Origin: Amphibacillus marinus
Lineage (GTDB): Bacteria > Bacillota > Bacilli > Bacillales > Amphibacillaceae
Direction: 5' to 3'
DNA: 64,000 nucleotides
Assembly (NCBI RefSeq): GCF_900110345.1
Contig: NZ_FODJ01000004.1
Span: forward strand, 122,932-186,931
A program made the translations under genes and the position numbers. The notes below the pieces were generated by a model that did no database searches, was not told the DNA's origin, and saw nothing but the letters and a program-made list of their open reading frames with translations. Shown here piece after piece: positions 44,609-54,925 of the stretch. The stretch's first letter is position 1. The number at the start of each line of letters is the position of its first letter.

Positions 44609-45511
44609 TTATATGTAATAGCTTTTAAACACGATGTCTTGTTTATGATTTCCAAATTTATCTCCGAAAAGGGTTACGCCTCCAACGTGCTCAGCATCTT
44701 TTTTAACCTCTATTCGAATTGTCCAACCATCTGTATTTGCATCCATATCGTCAATTGTTACATTCGAAAGCTTATCTCCATCCATATACGTGCCATGCGT
44801 AGTGATGCGTAATGTTTTTAATAGGCCGTATTGATTAATATTGTTGGGCCACCACTCAGGCGTGAGACTACCACGCGTGTCGGCAAAATCACCAGGGCTT
44901 TGCCATGTGCCAAGTTCAATATTATTTAAGCTAAATGTTATATCGGAAGGCCAAACTGAGTTCGAAAAAGGAAACTCAGAGGATATTTCAAAACTAATAT
45001 CGATTTGCTTTAACTGATCATCTGCTTCAAGGTAATTTGGCAACTTGTATTCAATATAACCTTGCGTAAACCATAAAATTCCTGCTGTCACACGTTCAGG
45101 TGCTAAAAAATACTTGGATTGATCGACAGGACCAATAAAATCCTTATCTGATGCAAGTCCACAGGATGGCTGAACAGAGAAATTAGTATAATGACCGATT
45201 GGAACAGAGGTCTCATAGATTAGATAAGATTGTTGAATCTTCTTAGGAAAATTAATTTCAATATGATCTACTTTTAAAATAGATAGTCTTTGAATACCAG
45301 ATTTACCAGGTACCTTCTCTGTTCGAATGATTCCTGCTATTTCAAGCTTTTCAACATGCTTTTTAACAATGGGACTACTAATTTGTAGCGCTTCAGACAG
45401 TTCCTTTAAGTTTAATTGCTGATCAGATAGTAATTGAATAATTTTTAAGCGAACAGGACTTGCTAAAGCGTTAAAAACGGGTAATGAATGATCATCAATA
45501 TAGAGTTGCAT
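44609..45511 (-). CDS. ArsR-type regulator with beta-rich C-terminal domain
   Basis: The 300-aa protein has an N-terminal ArsR-like winged helix (residues about 1-80: ALASPVRLKIIQLLSDQQLN, LKELSEALQISSPIVKKHVE). A 200-residue beta-rich domain then ends in DGWTIRIEVKKDAEHVGGVTLFG, which reads like a jelly-roll or carbohydrate-binding fold. Classical ArsR proteins stop at about 110 residues and bind metals. This layout suggests a sugar or glycan sensor, and its position between two GH43 genes and the transporter operon supports that. No metal-binding motif was seen. It is divergent from the operon, so the shared spacer is the likely operator region. Confidence 0.72.
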   Translation of the reverse strand: MQLYIDDHSLPVFNALASPVRLKIIQLLSDQQLNLKELSEALQISSPIVKKHVEKLEIAGIIRTEKVPGKSGIQRLSILKVDHIEINFPKKIQQSYLIYETSVPIGHYTNFSVQPSCGLASDKDFIGPVDQSKYFLAPERVTAGILWFTQGYIEYKLPNYLEADDQLKQIDISFEISSEFPFSNSVWPSDITFSLNNIELGTWQSPGDFADTRGSLTPEWWPNNINQYGLLKTLRITTHGTYMDGDKLSNVTIDDMDANTDGWTIRIEVKKDAEHVGGVTLFGDKFGNHKQDIVFKSYYI

Positions 45512-45555
45512 GCGCCGCGTTCCTTTCTATTTGTAAATTAATAAAAATAAAAAAC

Positions 45556-45619
45556 TGTGGTTTAGTTTGTAAAGACCACATGTTATCCAGTTTGATTAAT
45601 AAAAAGATTAATCAAACTG
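45556..45619. promoter_or_regulatory. Two inverted repeats in the regulator-operon spacer (candidate operators)
   Basis: CAGTTTGATTAAT (45588-45600) and its exact reverse complement (45607-45619) flank six bases. TGTGGT (45556-45561) and ACCACA (45575-45580) form a second, 25-bp inverted element. Neither lies next to a T-run used by a known transcript, so they are more likely regulator sites than terminators. Confidence 0.5.
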
Positions 45620-45703
45620 TTTATTGATCTAAAATCCCTCTTTTAATCTTAACAAAAACATTAATTGAAAGCAAAAAAAACTAAGTGATTTACAATAGTG
45701 TTA

Positions 45704-45732
45704 TTGACAACGCTTACATATACGTATATATT
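45704..45732 (+). promoter_or_regulatory. SigA promoter of the eight-gene transporter operon
   Basis: TTGACA (45704-45709), 17 bases, TATATT (45727-45732). The start of translation follows about 75 bases later. Confidence 0.85.
45705..45718. promoter_or_regulatory. cre site overlapping the operon -35
   Basis: TGACAACGCTTACA; the reverse complement TGTAAGCGTTGTCA matches TGWAANCGNTNWCA at every position. Overlap with the -35 predicts CcpA repression by blocking RNA polymerase. Confidence 0.88.
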
Positions 45733-45811
45733 TATATGTAAATAGAGCGTTAACTTAGCTGTTCAAATTTAAAGTTAGAACGTAGATCATGATATATCAG
45801 GGGTGAGGAAT

Positions 45812-48751
45812 GTGCTTTGCAAATGCAATGTTCAATTAATAGTAATGACAGTGTTTTTTTATCTAGCTAGTATACCGTTAGGACATATTGAAGTTACGGC
45901 AACTACAGAAGAGGCAGATGAACAGGCTGAAACTAATCTTACCGAATTAAATGAAATGAACAAAAGTAATGTTCAACAAGCGAATCGTTATAGCAATTAT
46001 GTAGATGAGCTTGAAGCGCCTTACTACGATGGGCAGGTAATTGTTTATGATCAAATGGGTGAAGTAGAAGCTAGTCGTGTCATGACGTTTCAAGGGATCG
46101 AAGTTATTAAAGCTGACCAGGCTGAAACGACAACGTTCGTTATTAATGCCCCAGAAACAGCCTATTATCATCTAGGCTTTACCTATCAAATTGACGGATT
46201 TAGTGTACTGCCAACCCAGCTTGAGATGAAAGTTAATGGTACCTTCCCTTTCTATGAGATGCGTAATATTGTTTTTGAAAATGCTTGGAAAAATCCTGAA
46301 ACGGTCCAGGTTGATAAGTATGGCAATGAGATTATTCCTCAACCAATTAAAATAGAAGACTGGCAACAGAAATATGTTATTGATTCAAGCTATCGCGATA
46401 GTCTACCATTTCTTATTAAGCTTGATCAAGGTGAAAATGAAGTGAGTTTAAAAATCACAGAAGGCAATTTACTTATACGTACAATTGAATTGGCTCCTAG
46501 AATAGAATTGCCCGACCATGAAGATGTGCAGGTTTCAGGCGATCATTATATTGAAGTTGAGGCTGCGAGTGAATTATTAAAACGAAACGATTCGTCAATT
46601 AGAGCAAATGCATCCTTTAACGTTAATTTATCACCAAGTAGTCGAAGTAAGCGTGTGTTAAATCATATTGATCCGGGTGCTTTTAAATCTGCAGGTGATA
46701 AGATTTACTATCAAATAGAAGTTCCCGAATCTGGTTATTATTATCTTGGTTTACATTATCAACAGAATGCCAAAGTCGACTTCCCAGTTTTTATGAATAT
46801 TGAGATAAATGATGTAATACCCGTGCAAGCTTTACGTGATTATCCGTTTTCTTATGCGTCGCAGTACACGCATCATACGTTGAGTGATCATGCGGGTAAA
46901 GCGATACCTATTTATCTTGAAGCTGGATTAAATACAGTTAGCTATCAAATTACGCTTGAACCCATTAAAGCAACGCTAGAACGTGTTGAACAGCTAATTC
47001 AAGAAATTCAATCACTCTCATTGGAATTAACCAATTTAGTTGGACCAGAAGTTGATCGGCACCGAGATATTAACGTTGAGGTTTATATACCTGGAGTGAC
47101 CGAACGGTTAATGAAATGGGCTGATGAATTAGCAAATTTATATGAGAGTGTAAAAGCATTTAATCCTAATCGGAATGAAATTGGTGCTTTCTCCGGTTTA
47201 ACGATTGCTGAGCAACAGCTTAGAAGTTTAGCTGATCAAGTGGAGAAGCTTGCTCGTCGGAAAGCGGAATTATCAACAGGTGCTAACTCAGTAACAGCCT
47301 ATTTAAGTAATTTGCTTCAGGATATGAATAACAATGGTATTGGTATAGATCAATTTTATCTCTATCAAGATGCAGCTGATATTCCTGTACAACCAAGCTT
47401 TTTGACTAGAATATGGGCAAATGTTGAGCGATTTTTCTATACATTTGGCGAGCAAGATTATCAGGTGAGTCAGGTTAATTCAGACCACCTGCAAGTATGG
47501 GTTAATCGCCCGAGACAATATGTTGAGATTATGCAACGTTTAATCGATGAAAGTTTTACAGCAGAAACGGGTATTGAAGTTGACTTATCACTTATGCCTG
47601 ACCAAAACAAACTAATTTTAGCTAACGCAGCTGGAGAAGCACCTGATGTTGCGCTGGGTGTTAATTATGCACTTCCTTTTGAAGTTGGTATTAGGGGAGC
47701 ATTAAAAGATCTGACTGAGTTTGCCGATTTTCACGAAGTATCTCGTGATTTTGCACCTGGCATGCTTGTGCCGGCCATGATTGGTAATAGTATTTATGCA
47801 TTACCAGATACAATGAATTTTTGGGTTATGTTTTACCGAGAAGATATCCTAGCAGAGCTGGATTTAGCAATTCCAGATACTATTGAAGAAGTACGATCTT
47901 ATTTGCCAGAACTTCAGCGACGTGGCATGAACTTTTTCTATCCTACAGCTGGTATGCCGGGAATGAAAATATTTGCCGGAACGATGCCGCTTATCTATCA
48001 GAGTGGTGGTCAGCTTTATGGGGAAACGATTCATCGAACACGTTTAAATGAAAATGAGGCAATCGAAGGTATGCGTTTGCTTACTGATCTTTTTACCATT
48101 TACAATGTTCCTTATGATGTGCCGAGTTTTTATCAACAGTTTAGGGATGGATCTATTCCAATTGGAATATCAGATTACTATATGTACAATTTAATTCTTA
48201 ATGCAGCACCAGAGATTGCTAACGTTTGGGATATTGCGTTAGTACCAGGAATTGAAAATGAGACAGGTGAAATTGAACGATGGTCAACCGGGGGAGCAGA
48301 AAGCAATATGATTTTTGAAGACACAGCAAATTCTGAAGAAGCATGGGCTTTTCTAAAGTGGTGGTCATCAACTGAAGTTCAGGTAGCCTTTGGAAATACC
48401 TTGCAGACCACTTATGGACCAGAATACATGTGGAATACCGCCAATTTATCTGCTTATGCAGATTTACCATGGGCAAGTAGCCATAAAAATGTTGTGTTAG
48501 AACAAGCTGAGTGGATTGCGGAAGTTCCTCGTGTACCTGGTAGTTACTTATTAGAACGAGAGTTGAGTAATGCTTATAATGCAGTTGTGCTGGATGGCGA
48601 TAATTTACGAACAGCTATTGACTTGGCAAGTAAGCGTATTAATCGAGAAACGGTGCGTAAGCTTGAAGAATTTGGGTTTATGGAAAACGGTCAGGTAATT
48701 GATCCTTATCTGAATCCAGAATTACGTATTGAAGAGCTATGGGAGGATTAA
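45812..48751 (+). CDS. Large modular extracellular solute-binding protein (ABC importer)
   Basis: The 979-aa protein has a signal-like N-terminus, then two beta-sandwich modules (residues about 55-220 and 235-390, each with YYHLGF/YYYLGL motifs typical of carbohydrate-binding folds). A helical linker follows (about 390-515), and a C-terminal family-1 solute-binding domain (about 560-960). No lipobox cysteine was seen in a suitable position, so surface retention is unexplained. GTG 45812 follows AGGGG by eight bases; GTG 45803 overlaps that site. It opens the operon, and the two permeases follow within 2 and 15 bases. Confidence 0.82.
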   Translation: MLCKCNVQLIVMTVFFYLASIPLGHIEVTATTEEADEQAETNLTELNEMNKSNVQQANRYSNYVDELEAPYYDGQVIVYDQMGEVEASRVMTFQGIEVIKADQAETTTFVINAPETAYYHLGFTYQIDGFSVLPTQLEMKVNGTFPFYEMRNIVFENAWKNPETVQVDKYGNEIIPQPIKIEDWQQKYVIDSSYRDSLPFLIKLDQGENEVSLKITEGNLLIRTIELAPRIELPDHEDVQVSGDHYIEVEAASELLKRNDSSIRANASFNVNLSPSSRSKRVLNHIDPGAFKSAGDKIYYQIEVPESGYYYLGLHYQQNAKVDFPVFMNIEINDVIPVQALRDYPFSYASQYTHHTLSDHAGKAIPIYLEAGLNTVSYQITLEPIKATLERVEQLIQEIQSLSLELTNLVGPEVDRHRDINVEVYIPGVTERLMKWADELANLYESVKAFNPNRNEIGAFSGLTIAEQQLRSLADQVEKLARRKAELSTGANSVTAYLSNLLQDMNNNGIGIDQFYLYQDAADIPVQPSFLTRIWANVERFFYTFGEQDYQVSQVNSDHLQVWVNRPRQYVEIMQRLIDESFTAETGIEVDLSLMPDQNKLILANAAGEAPDVALGVNYALPFEVGIRGALKDLTEFADFHEVSRDFAPGMLVPAMIGNSIYALPDTMNFWVMFYREDILAELDLAIPDTIEEVRSYLPELQRRGMNFFYPTAGMPGMKIFAGTMPLIYQSGGQLYGETIHRTRLNENEAIEGMRLLTDLFTIYNVPYDVPSFYQQFRDGSIPIGISDYYMYNLILNAAPEIANVWDIALVPGIENETGEIERWSTGGAESNMIFEDTANSEEAWAFLKWWSSTEVQVAFGNTLQTTYGPEYMWNTANLSAYADLPWASSHKNVVLEQAEWIAEVPRVPGSYLLERELSNAYNAVVLDGDNLRTAIDLASKRINRETVRKLEEFGFMENGQVIDPYLNPELRIEELWED

Positions 48752-48753
48752 GT

Positions 48754-49635
48754 ATGAAGGGAAACAAGAAAAATCCATATCTTTTTCTATTGCCGTATCT
48801 TTCACTATTTACACTATTTATCATTGTACCTGTTTTAATGGCGATTTTTCTATCATTTACTAATTTTAACACAATTGAAGCGCCAGATTTTATCGGCTTT
48901 CTGAATTACATTAATTTAATAACACAAGATGAAATTTTTATGCAATATGTTCTACCAAATACTATTTTATTTGCTGTTATTGTTGGGCCGGGGGGTTATA
49001 TTTTATCGTTTATTCTGGCTTGGATACTTGCCCAACTTACCCGCATACCACGAACAATTTTCGCTTTGATCTTCTATTCGCCATCAATGACAGCTGGTAT
49101 TGCTATGGCAGTAGTTTGGCGCGTTATTTTCAGTGGTAATCAGTTAGGCTATGCCAACAATATTTTAATGAATATGGGTGTTATTACGGAGCCAATCATC
49201 TGGCTTCAGGATACACGCTATATCTTACTTATTATGATTGTTGTCGCGCTCTGGAGTAGCATGGGGGTAGGGTTTCTCGCAATGATGTCAGGTGTACTAA
49301 ATATTGATGAGTCATTGTATGAAGCTGGTGCTATTGATGGGGTTAAAAATCGTTTTCAGGAACTCATCTACATCACCATTCCATCGATGAGACCGCAAAT
49401 GCTTTTTGGCGCAGTTATGGCTATTGTAGGTACTTTCTCTTCAGGTGCTGTTGGTGTCCAATTAACAGGAGCTAATCCAACGCCGTCTTATGCCGGTCAA
49501 TTAATGGTTAATCACATTGAAGATTACGGCTTTATCCGTTTTGAAATGGGCTATGCTGCTGCCTTATCTGTTATTTTATTGCTCATTATTTACCTGTTTG
49601 CCTATATTTCTAAAAAATTGTTTAGTGAAACTTAA
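48754..49635 (+). CDS. ABC sugar-importer permease 1 (MalF/LacF type)
   Basis: The 293-aa membrane protein has six predicted helices and the EAA loop [23 protein letters not shown] that contacts the ATPase. It pairs with the next gene to form a CUT1-type importer. ATG 48754 has GGGAGG seven bases upstream; an in-frame start at 48739 overlaps the previous gene. It lies two bases after the binding-protein stop. Confidence 0.92.
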   Translation: MKGNKKNPYLFLLPYLSLFTLFIIVPVLMAIFLSFTNFNTIEAPDFIGFLNYINLITQDEIFMQYVLPNTILFAVIVGPGGYILSFILAWILAQLTRIPRTIFALIFYSPSMTAGIAMAVVWRVIFSGNQLGYANNILMNMGVITEPIIWLQDTRYILLIMIVVALWSSMGVGFLAMMSGVLNIDESLYEAGAIDGVKNRFQELIYITIPSMRPQMLFGAVMAIVGTFSSGAVGVQLTGANPTPSYAGQLMVNHIEDYGFIRFEMGYAAALSVILLLIIYLFAYISKKLFSET

Positions 49636-49650
49636 GAAAGGAATGATGAG

Positions 49651-50520
49651 ATGGCTTTCAAAAGTAGCGGTATAAATCCTAAGCGGTTTCACCGTAGCCA
49701 GCTAAAATTTTATATATTTTTAGTGCCATTTTCCATATTTATGGCGCTTCCGATTGTTTTTATTGTCAATCATGCATTTAAGCCACTTGATGAGCTTTAT
49801 GCTTTTCCGCCAAGATTCTTTGTTCAGCAACCAACAACAGAGAATTTTCGTAACCTGTTTCAATTAGCTGAATCATCGGGTATCCCTCTAAGTCGCTATT
49901 TGTTTAACAGTATATTTGTTACCGTTTTGGTTGTTATCCTGTCTATTGCCTTGTCTACCTTAGCGGGTTATGCATTATCCAAAAAACAGTTTAAAGGGAA
50001 GAAATTGTTACTTGAAATGAATAACACGGCTTTAATGTTCGTGCCAATCGCTGTTATGATTCCAAGGTTTTTAACGGTATCATTAATAGGTATTGAAGAT
50101 ACGTTTTTGGCCCATATTTTACCGTTAATTGCAATGCCAGTCGGATTGTTTCTTATTAAACAATTTATTGATCAAATTCCCGACTCATTGATAGAAGCAG
50201 CTGTAATGGACGGCGCTAACGATTTAAAGATTTATTGGAAAATCATCTTGCCTTTAATTAAACCGGCAATTGCTACTGCTGCGATCCTAGCATTTCAACT
50301 CGTATGGAATGATTTAGAAACATCAACACTTTACACAACGAGTGAGAATATGCGAACCCTTGCATTTTTTATGAGCACGCTGGCAGCACAAACAAATGTT
50401 GTAGTTGGTCAAGGGATGGCAGCAGTTGCCTCGCTTATTATGTTCGTACCTAACTTAGTGCTGTTTATCATTTTACAAAGCAAGGTCATGAATACAATGG
50501 CGCATTCTGGATTGAAGTAG
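49651..50520 (+). CDS. ABC sugar-importer permease 2 (MalG/LacG type)
   Basis: The 289-aa membrane protein has six helices and the EAA loop [22 protein letters not shown]. It completes the first importer with the preceding permease. Start ATG 49651 has GGAATGATGAG upstream. The stop is nine bases before the next gene's start. No ATPase gene is in the operon, as in other CUT1 systems served by a shared MsmX-type ATPase. Confidence 0.92.
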   Translation: MAFKSSGINPKRFHRSQLKFYIFLVPFSIFMALPIVFIVNHAFKPLDELYAFPPRFFVQQPTTENFRNLFQLAESSGIPLSRYLFNSIFVTVLVVILSIALSTLAGYALSKKQFKGKKLLLEMNNTALMFVPIAVMIPRFLTVSLIGIEDTFLAHILPLIAMPVGLFLIKQFIDQIPDSLIEAAVMDGANDLKIYWKIILPLIKPAIATAAILAFQLVWNDLETSTLYTTSENMRTLAFFMSTLAAQTNVVVGQGMAAVASLIMFVPNLVLFIILQSKVMNTMAHSGLK

Positions 50521-50529
50521 GTGTTAATG

Positions 50530-52572
50530 ATGAAACGACTAAAAAGAATAGCGTTGCTTTTGCTAATAGGATTTACTTTGTTTTTGTCCATTGTTCCAAT
50601 AACTAAAGCAAATACAGCTTACCGAACTTTTACCGAAGACGGCTATGGACGTTATGTTGAAACCCAAACGGCATACATGGTAACAGAAACCATTGTTAAA
50701 TTCGGCGACGAAATCTTTTCACAAGCTCAAGATATGAAAATAGGCGCAGATGGTTTAATTTATTTAGCCGATACCGGAAATGGGCGGATTGTTGTCGGGA
50801 ATGCGCAAGGAGATTTAGTTAGCGTGTTCGGTGAGGAAGAATTATCACGTCCAACCGGTCTGTTTATCTCGCATGATGACAAAATATATGTAGCAGATGA
50901 ATCAAACGCACACGTATATGTCTATTCAATTGAAGGTAATCTTCTTCAAGCTTTTGGGCGACCAGAAAGTATTTTGTTTGGTGAGCATGCAAATTTTACT
51001 CCGCTAAAGGTAGCTGTTGACCAAAGGGATAACATTTACATTATTTCGCGTGGTAACTCAAATGGTATTATTCAAATAAATGCGAATACGGGACAGTTTC
51101 TAGGCTATTTTGCACCGAATGCAACTGCGGTAACTCCGATGACGGTATTTAGGCGGGCTATTTTTAACGATGAACAATTAAGCCGGATGATTGATATTGT
51201 GCCTCCTACATCAACAAATATAAGTATTGATGATCGTGGCTTAGTCTATTCAGTTTCGCAAGGTGAACGGGTACAAGCAATTAGAAAGTTAAATGTCGCC
51301 GGGCAAAATATCCTTCAAACGCGTGTGGCAGACGCTTTTCCAGCCGCTGTTGAGGTGGGTTCACTCGATAATATCTTTGTCGCAAGTGAAGACGGTTTCA
51401 TTTATGAATATACCAGTGAAGGAAATTTATTGTTTGTCTTCGGTGGACAGGATGATGGTCGTCAACGGGTTGGCTTATTTCGTAGACTGTCATCAATAGC
51501 GGTTGATCAAAATGATCGTATTTACGCCCTTGATCAAGATCGTAATCAAATTCAAATTTTTCAACCAACTGAGTTTGCTAATCTAGTCCATACATCATTA
51601 GAACTTTATCAAAATGGTGATTATCAAGCAAGTAAGGAACCGTGGGAGGAAGTTATTCGCCTTAATAGTCTCTTTGATTTTGCCTATTTGGGTTTAGGTG
51701 AAGCCTTGTTTAAAGAAGAGGATTACGCAGAAGCGCTCACCTCTTTTAGGCAGGCGAAATACCATGAAGGATACTCTGATGCCTTCTGGGAAATTCGTAA
51801 TGATTGGCTGAGAGAGAATTTAGTATCCGTTATTGTTAGCTTAGTAGTCATTACGATAGTAGTTAGGATCTTAACGTTAATTGAGAAGAGGTATCATATT
51901 TGGTTGCGCTTTCTCCAGCGGATTAAGAAACGCTACAACCTAACTTTTCTTGAAGATGTTGTTTTTATGAAACAAATGATTCGTCATCCACTTAATAGCT
52001 TTTACAGTATTCAATATGAAGGAAAAGGAAGTATGTGGTCGGCTAGTTTTTGGTTGTTCGTAATTTATCTTCTTTTTATTATGGAAAAGTATTTCTCGGG
52101 ATTTATCTTTACTTATGTAAGAGATGGCGAATACACGTTAGGTATGGACTCAATCATGTTCTTTGGCGTAACCGCGCTTGTACTGGGGTCGAACTATTTA
52201 ATTACGACTATTAATGAAGGTGAAGGAAAGTTCAAACATGTATTTACAGCCTTTGTCTATGCCTTTGCCCCTTATTTTTTCTTTAAACCATTTATTATTT
52301 TAATAAGCAATGTCTTAACTTATAATGAGGCGTATTTATTAGGGTTGGCAAACACAATCGTTTATGTCTGGATTGCTGTACTTGTTTTCCTGATGATTAA
52401 AGAGATAAATGACTACACCATCCGTGAAACGTTCAAGATAATATTCTTGACATTATTCTTAATGATCATTGCCATACTTTTCTTATTTATTATTTACATT
52501 TTAGTTGTACAGATGTTTCAATTTATTGTATCAGTCTTCAATGAGGGGGTGTATCGCATTGAAAACCGTTAA
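50530..52572 (+). CDS. Secreted NHL-propeller/TPR protein with Yip1-like membrane domain
   Basis: The 680-aa protein has a signal peptide (cleavage near TKA, residue 28). NHL-type propeller repeats follow (about 45-345, with repeats such as IYLADTGNGRIVV, IYVADESNAHVYVY and IYALDQDRNQIQIF), then a TPR-like pair (about 350-415: LYQNGDYQASKEPWEEVIRL, ALFKEEDYAEALTSFRQAKY), a first membrane helix near 425, and a Yip1-like domain with five or so helices (about 480-680). The propeller and TPR would face outside. A role in capturing or organising glycan-handling proteins is plausible. The function is not known to me. ATG 50530 follows AAGTAGGTG by eight bases. Confidence 0.78.
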   Translation: MKRLKRIALLLLIGFTLFLSIVPITKANTAYRTFTEDGYGRYVETQTAYMVTETIVKFGDEIFSQAQDMKIGADGLIYLADTGNGRIVVGNAQGDLVSVFGEEELSRPTGLFISHDDKIYVADESNAHVYVYSIEGNLLQAFGRPESILFGEHANFTPLKVAVDQRDNIYIISRGNSNGIIQINANTGQFLGYFAPNATAVTPMTVFRRAIFNDEQLSRMIDIVPPTSTNISIDDRGLVYSVSQGERVQAIRKLNVAGQNILQTRVADAFPAAVEVGSLDNIFVASEDGFIYEYTSEGNLLFVFGGQDDGRQRVGLFRRLSSIAVDQNDRIYALDQDRNQIQIFQPTEFANLVHTSLELYQNGDYQASKEPWEEVIRLNSLFDFAYLGLGEALFKEEDYAEALTSFRQAKYHEGYSDAFWEIRNDWLRENLVSVIVSLVVITIVVRILTLIEKRYHIWLRFLQRIKKRYNLTFLEDVVFMKQMIRHPLNSFYSIQYEGKGSMWSASFWLFVIYLLFIMEKYFSGFIFTYVRDGEYTLGMDSIMFFGVTALVLGSNYLITTINEGEGKFKHVFTAFVYAFAPYFFFKPFIILISNVLTYNEAYLLGLANTIVYVWIAVLVFLMIKEINDYTIRETFKIIFLTLFLMIIAILFLFIIYILVVQMFQFIVSVFNEGVYRIENR

Positions 52573-54925
52573 ACCAATGCGTTTAATTAAACTAATTCTA
52601 TTCATTGGCTTGGTCAGCTGGTTCGCTGTCTTTCTCTTGACTGGTGATCAAGAAGATATGGAAATCACTGGGCCACAAACGCCGATTGATATTGAGCCTG
52701 ACCAAGAAGCTGGTGTGGATAGTGAAGATGGGCAAGCACCTCCAATTGAAGAGCCTGAACAGGTTGAACTTGATGAAGAAGAGCTTGAGGAGCTACTTGA
52801 AGAACAAGAGGGGTTGGCTTTAGTACTTGATACTAAACAAGATGCAATTAATGGGCACCCATTTTTCATTGAAAATGAGAACTACGAGTTGTATTTAAAA
52901 GAGGAGAATCTATCTATTATTCTAAGAGAAAAGGAATCAGGAGCGTTGATGTACTCTACTGTAGATGAGCCAATTGGTAGTAATGAAACTTGGCAAAATT
53001 TCACCCAATCAGGCATTGTGATGGAGTACCTAGTTGGAACAAATATTGTGGTATACCGCGCCGATATGTATTCTGAAAATCCGGATAAAATGGTGACGCG
53101 TACTGCAGATGGTTTTGAAGCAGATATTTACTATCCTGAGCTTGAAATTGGCTTTAAAGTAAGCGTGACTTTAACTGATTTAGGTATAACGGTAGATGTT
53201 CCTCAAGATCAAATTGTGGAGGAGAACGATCGTTATCGCATGGCTAGTCTCTATGTCTATCCGTTCTTAGGTCACACTCTCTTAGGCGATCGAGACGGTT
53301 ACATGTTTATTCCCGATGGATCAGGTGCTTTAATCCATCTTGATGATAAAGATGGAAAATACTCACAACCGTATTCGGCAATGATTTACGGAGAGAATGC
53401 TGGTATCGACGATCCATTTGTACTCTCATTATTTAATAACATGGATCCCTTCAATGATCCTGAGCAAATTATTGCGCCGGTATTTGGGATGGTTCACACC
53501 GATAATCAGCTAGGCTATTTAGGGATTATTGAAGAGGGTCAATTTAGTGCGCGATTAGAGGCATATCCGAACGGTGCCATTCTTCCGTACAACTGGATTA
53601 CACCAAAGTTCATTTATCGTCAAGTGTATAATCAACCAACAAGCCAAGATACAGGGACGATGGTTGTTAGACAGCGTAATCGAAACGACTTTGATATTCG
53701 TGTTCATTATCAATTTGTTGCTAATGAACGAGCAACTTATTTAGGTCTAGCTGAACGATATCGTGATTATTTATTAGCAAATAACTTAATTGAATCTAAA
53801 GAAGATGAATTCAAGCTTAGGGTTGATTTATTAGGTGCTGAGGTTGAGCAAGGCTTGTTGTTTAAAAGTAATGTGCCGATGACAACTTATTCACAAGCGT
53901 ATGATATTTTAACAGACTTAAAGGGGCGAGGGGCTTCAAACATTATGTCTGTCTATAAGGGCTGGCAGGATAAAGGACTTCATGGTGGTTTGCCAATTCG
54001 ATCATTTGATCCAGAAGCTACCTTGGATGACGGCACAAGCTTAACTACCTTACTAACTGAGTTAGCGGACGAATCAATTGATTTGTTTCTCTATCATGAT
54101 GGACTGCGCATTAATATGGAAGAGTTAGGAACAAGTCGCCACCGCGTTATGAAGAAATTTAATAAGCGTACCTATAACGAAGAGGTTTTTGGTAAGGTTT
54201 ATCGAGAATTCAATTACTTGCATCCACAAGCGACTATTAATGTCATGACAGATGTGCTAATAGATTACCAAAATGAAGAAATTGATAATGTGCTAATAAG
54301 TGGTATTTCCAACACGTTATTCTCGTATAGCGAAGGCAATCGGGAGTTAGATCGTTTATCAACCAAAAATCATTATCGATCAATTATAGAGCAATATTCA
54401 GAATCGCTTAACCTGCTTCTCGAGCAACCATTTGCTTATTTGTGGGACCAAACGGAGGCAATTATTGATTTACCATCTCGGTCATCAAATTATGTTTTTG
54501 TTGACGAGGATATTCCATTTATTGCATTGACTTTAAAAGGGGTTATGCCAATGTATGGGGAATACGTTAATTTTCAGGCAAATCAAGCTGCTTTCTTTTT
54601 ACAAATGATTGAACAGGGCTTACATCCTTCGTTTCTCATTACCCATGAAAGTCCTGCCGAGTTAATTAACACAAATGCATCTTATATTTATAGCTCGCAA
54701 TATGAACGCTATCAGGAAATGATTCCATCCTATTATGAAGAATTAGAGCAAGTACATGCAGCTGTCGTTGGCGCAGTTATTGTCGATTATCAGCGTTCTG
54801 GATCAATAACTAAAGTTAGTTATGAGAATGGAGTAGACATTTACGTCAATTATAGTGATGTCGAAGGCAGTCTTGATGGAGTTATGATTGAAGGCTTGTC
54901 CTATAAGGTGGTGAATGATTGGTGA
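52559..54925 (+). CDS. Membrane-anchored DUF5696 glycosidase-like protein
   Basis: The 788-aa protein has an N-terminal anchor helix (residues about 7-28), a very acidic linker (about 30-80, rich in Glu and Asp), a beta-sandwich (about 85-300), and a TIM-barrel-like region (about 420-690) with YLGLAERYRDYL, MSVYKGWQDKGLHGG and FLYHDGLRINMEE. The overall layout suits DUF5696, which I associate with glycoside hydrolases of the GH101/GH13-like folds, but no catalytic pair is proved. TTG 52559 has GAGGGGG nine bases upstream and overlaps the previous stop by 14 bases; ATG 52577 is an alternative. Confidence 0.74.
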   Translation: MKTVKPMRLIKLILFIGLVSWFAVFLLTGDQEDMEITGPQTPIDIEPDQEAGVDSEDGQAPPIEEPEQVELDEEELEELLEEQEGLALVLDTKQDAINGHPFFIENENYELYLKEENLSIILREKESGALMYSTVDEPIGSNETWQNFTQSGIVMEYLVGTNIVVYRADMYSENPDKMVTRTADGFEADIYYPELEIGFKVSVTLTDLGITVDVPQDQIVEENDRYRMASLYVYPFLGHTLLGDRDGYMFIPDGSGALIHLDDKDGKYSQPYSAMIYGENAGIDDPFVLSLFNNMDPFNDPEQIIAPVFGMVHTDNQLGYLGIIEEGQFSARLEAYPNGAILPYNWITPKFIYRQVYNQPTSQDTGTMVVRQRNRNDFDIRVHYQFVANERATYLGLAERYRDYLLANNLIESKEDEFKLRVDLLGAEVEQGLLFKSNVPMTTYSQAYDILTDLKGRGASNIMSVYKGWQDKGLHGGLPIRSFDPEATLDDGTSLTTLLTELADESIDLFLYHDGLRINMEELGTSRHRVMKKFNKRTYNEEVFGKVYREFNYLHPQATINVMTDVLIDYQNEEIDNVLISGISNTLFSYSEGNRELDRLSTKNHYRSIIEQYSESLNLLLEQPFAYLWDQTEAIIDLPSRSSNYVFVDEDIPFIALTLKGVMPMYGEYVNFQANQAAFFLQMIEQGLHPSFLITHESPAELINTNASYIYSSQYERYQEMIPSYYEELEQVHAAVVGAVIVDYQRSGSITKVSYENGVDIYVNYSDVEGSLDGVMIEGLSYKVVNDW

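Noticed and set aside
52648-52869. Reverse-strand open frame giving a poly-serine product
   Set aside because: It is the antisense of the acidic linker of the DUF5696 protein; Glu/Asp codons read backwards give Ser-rich sequence.
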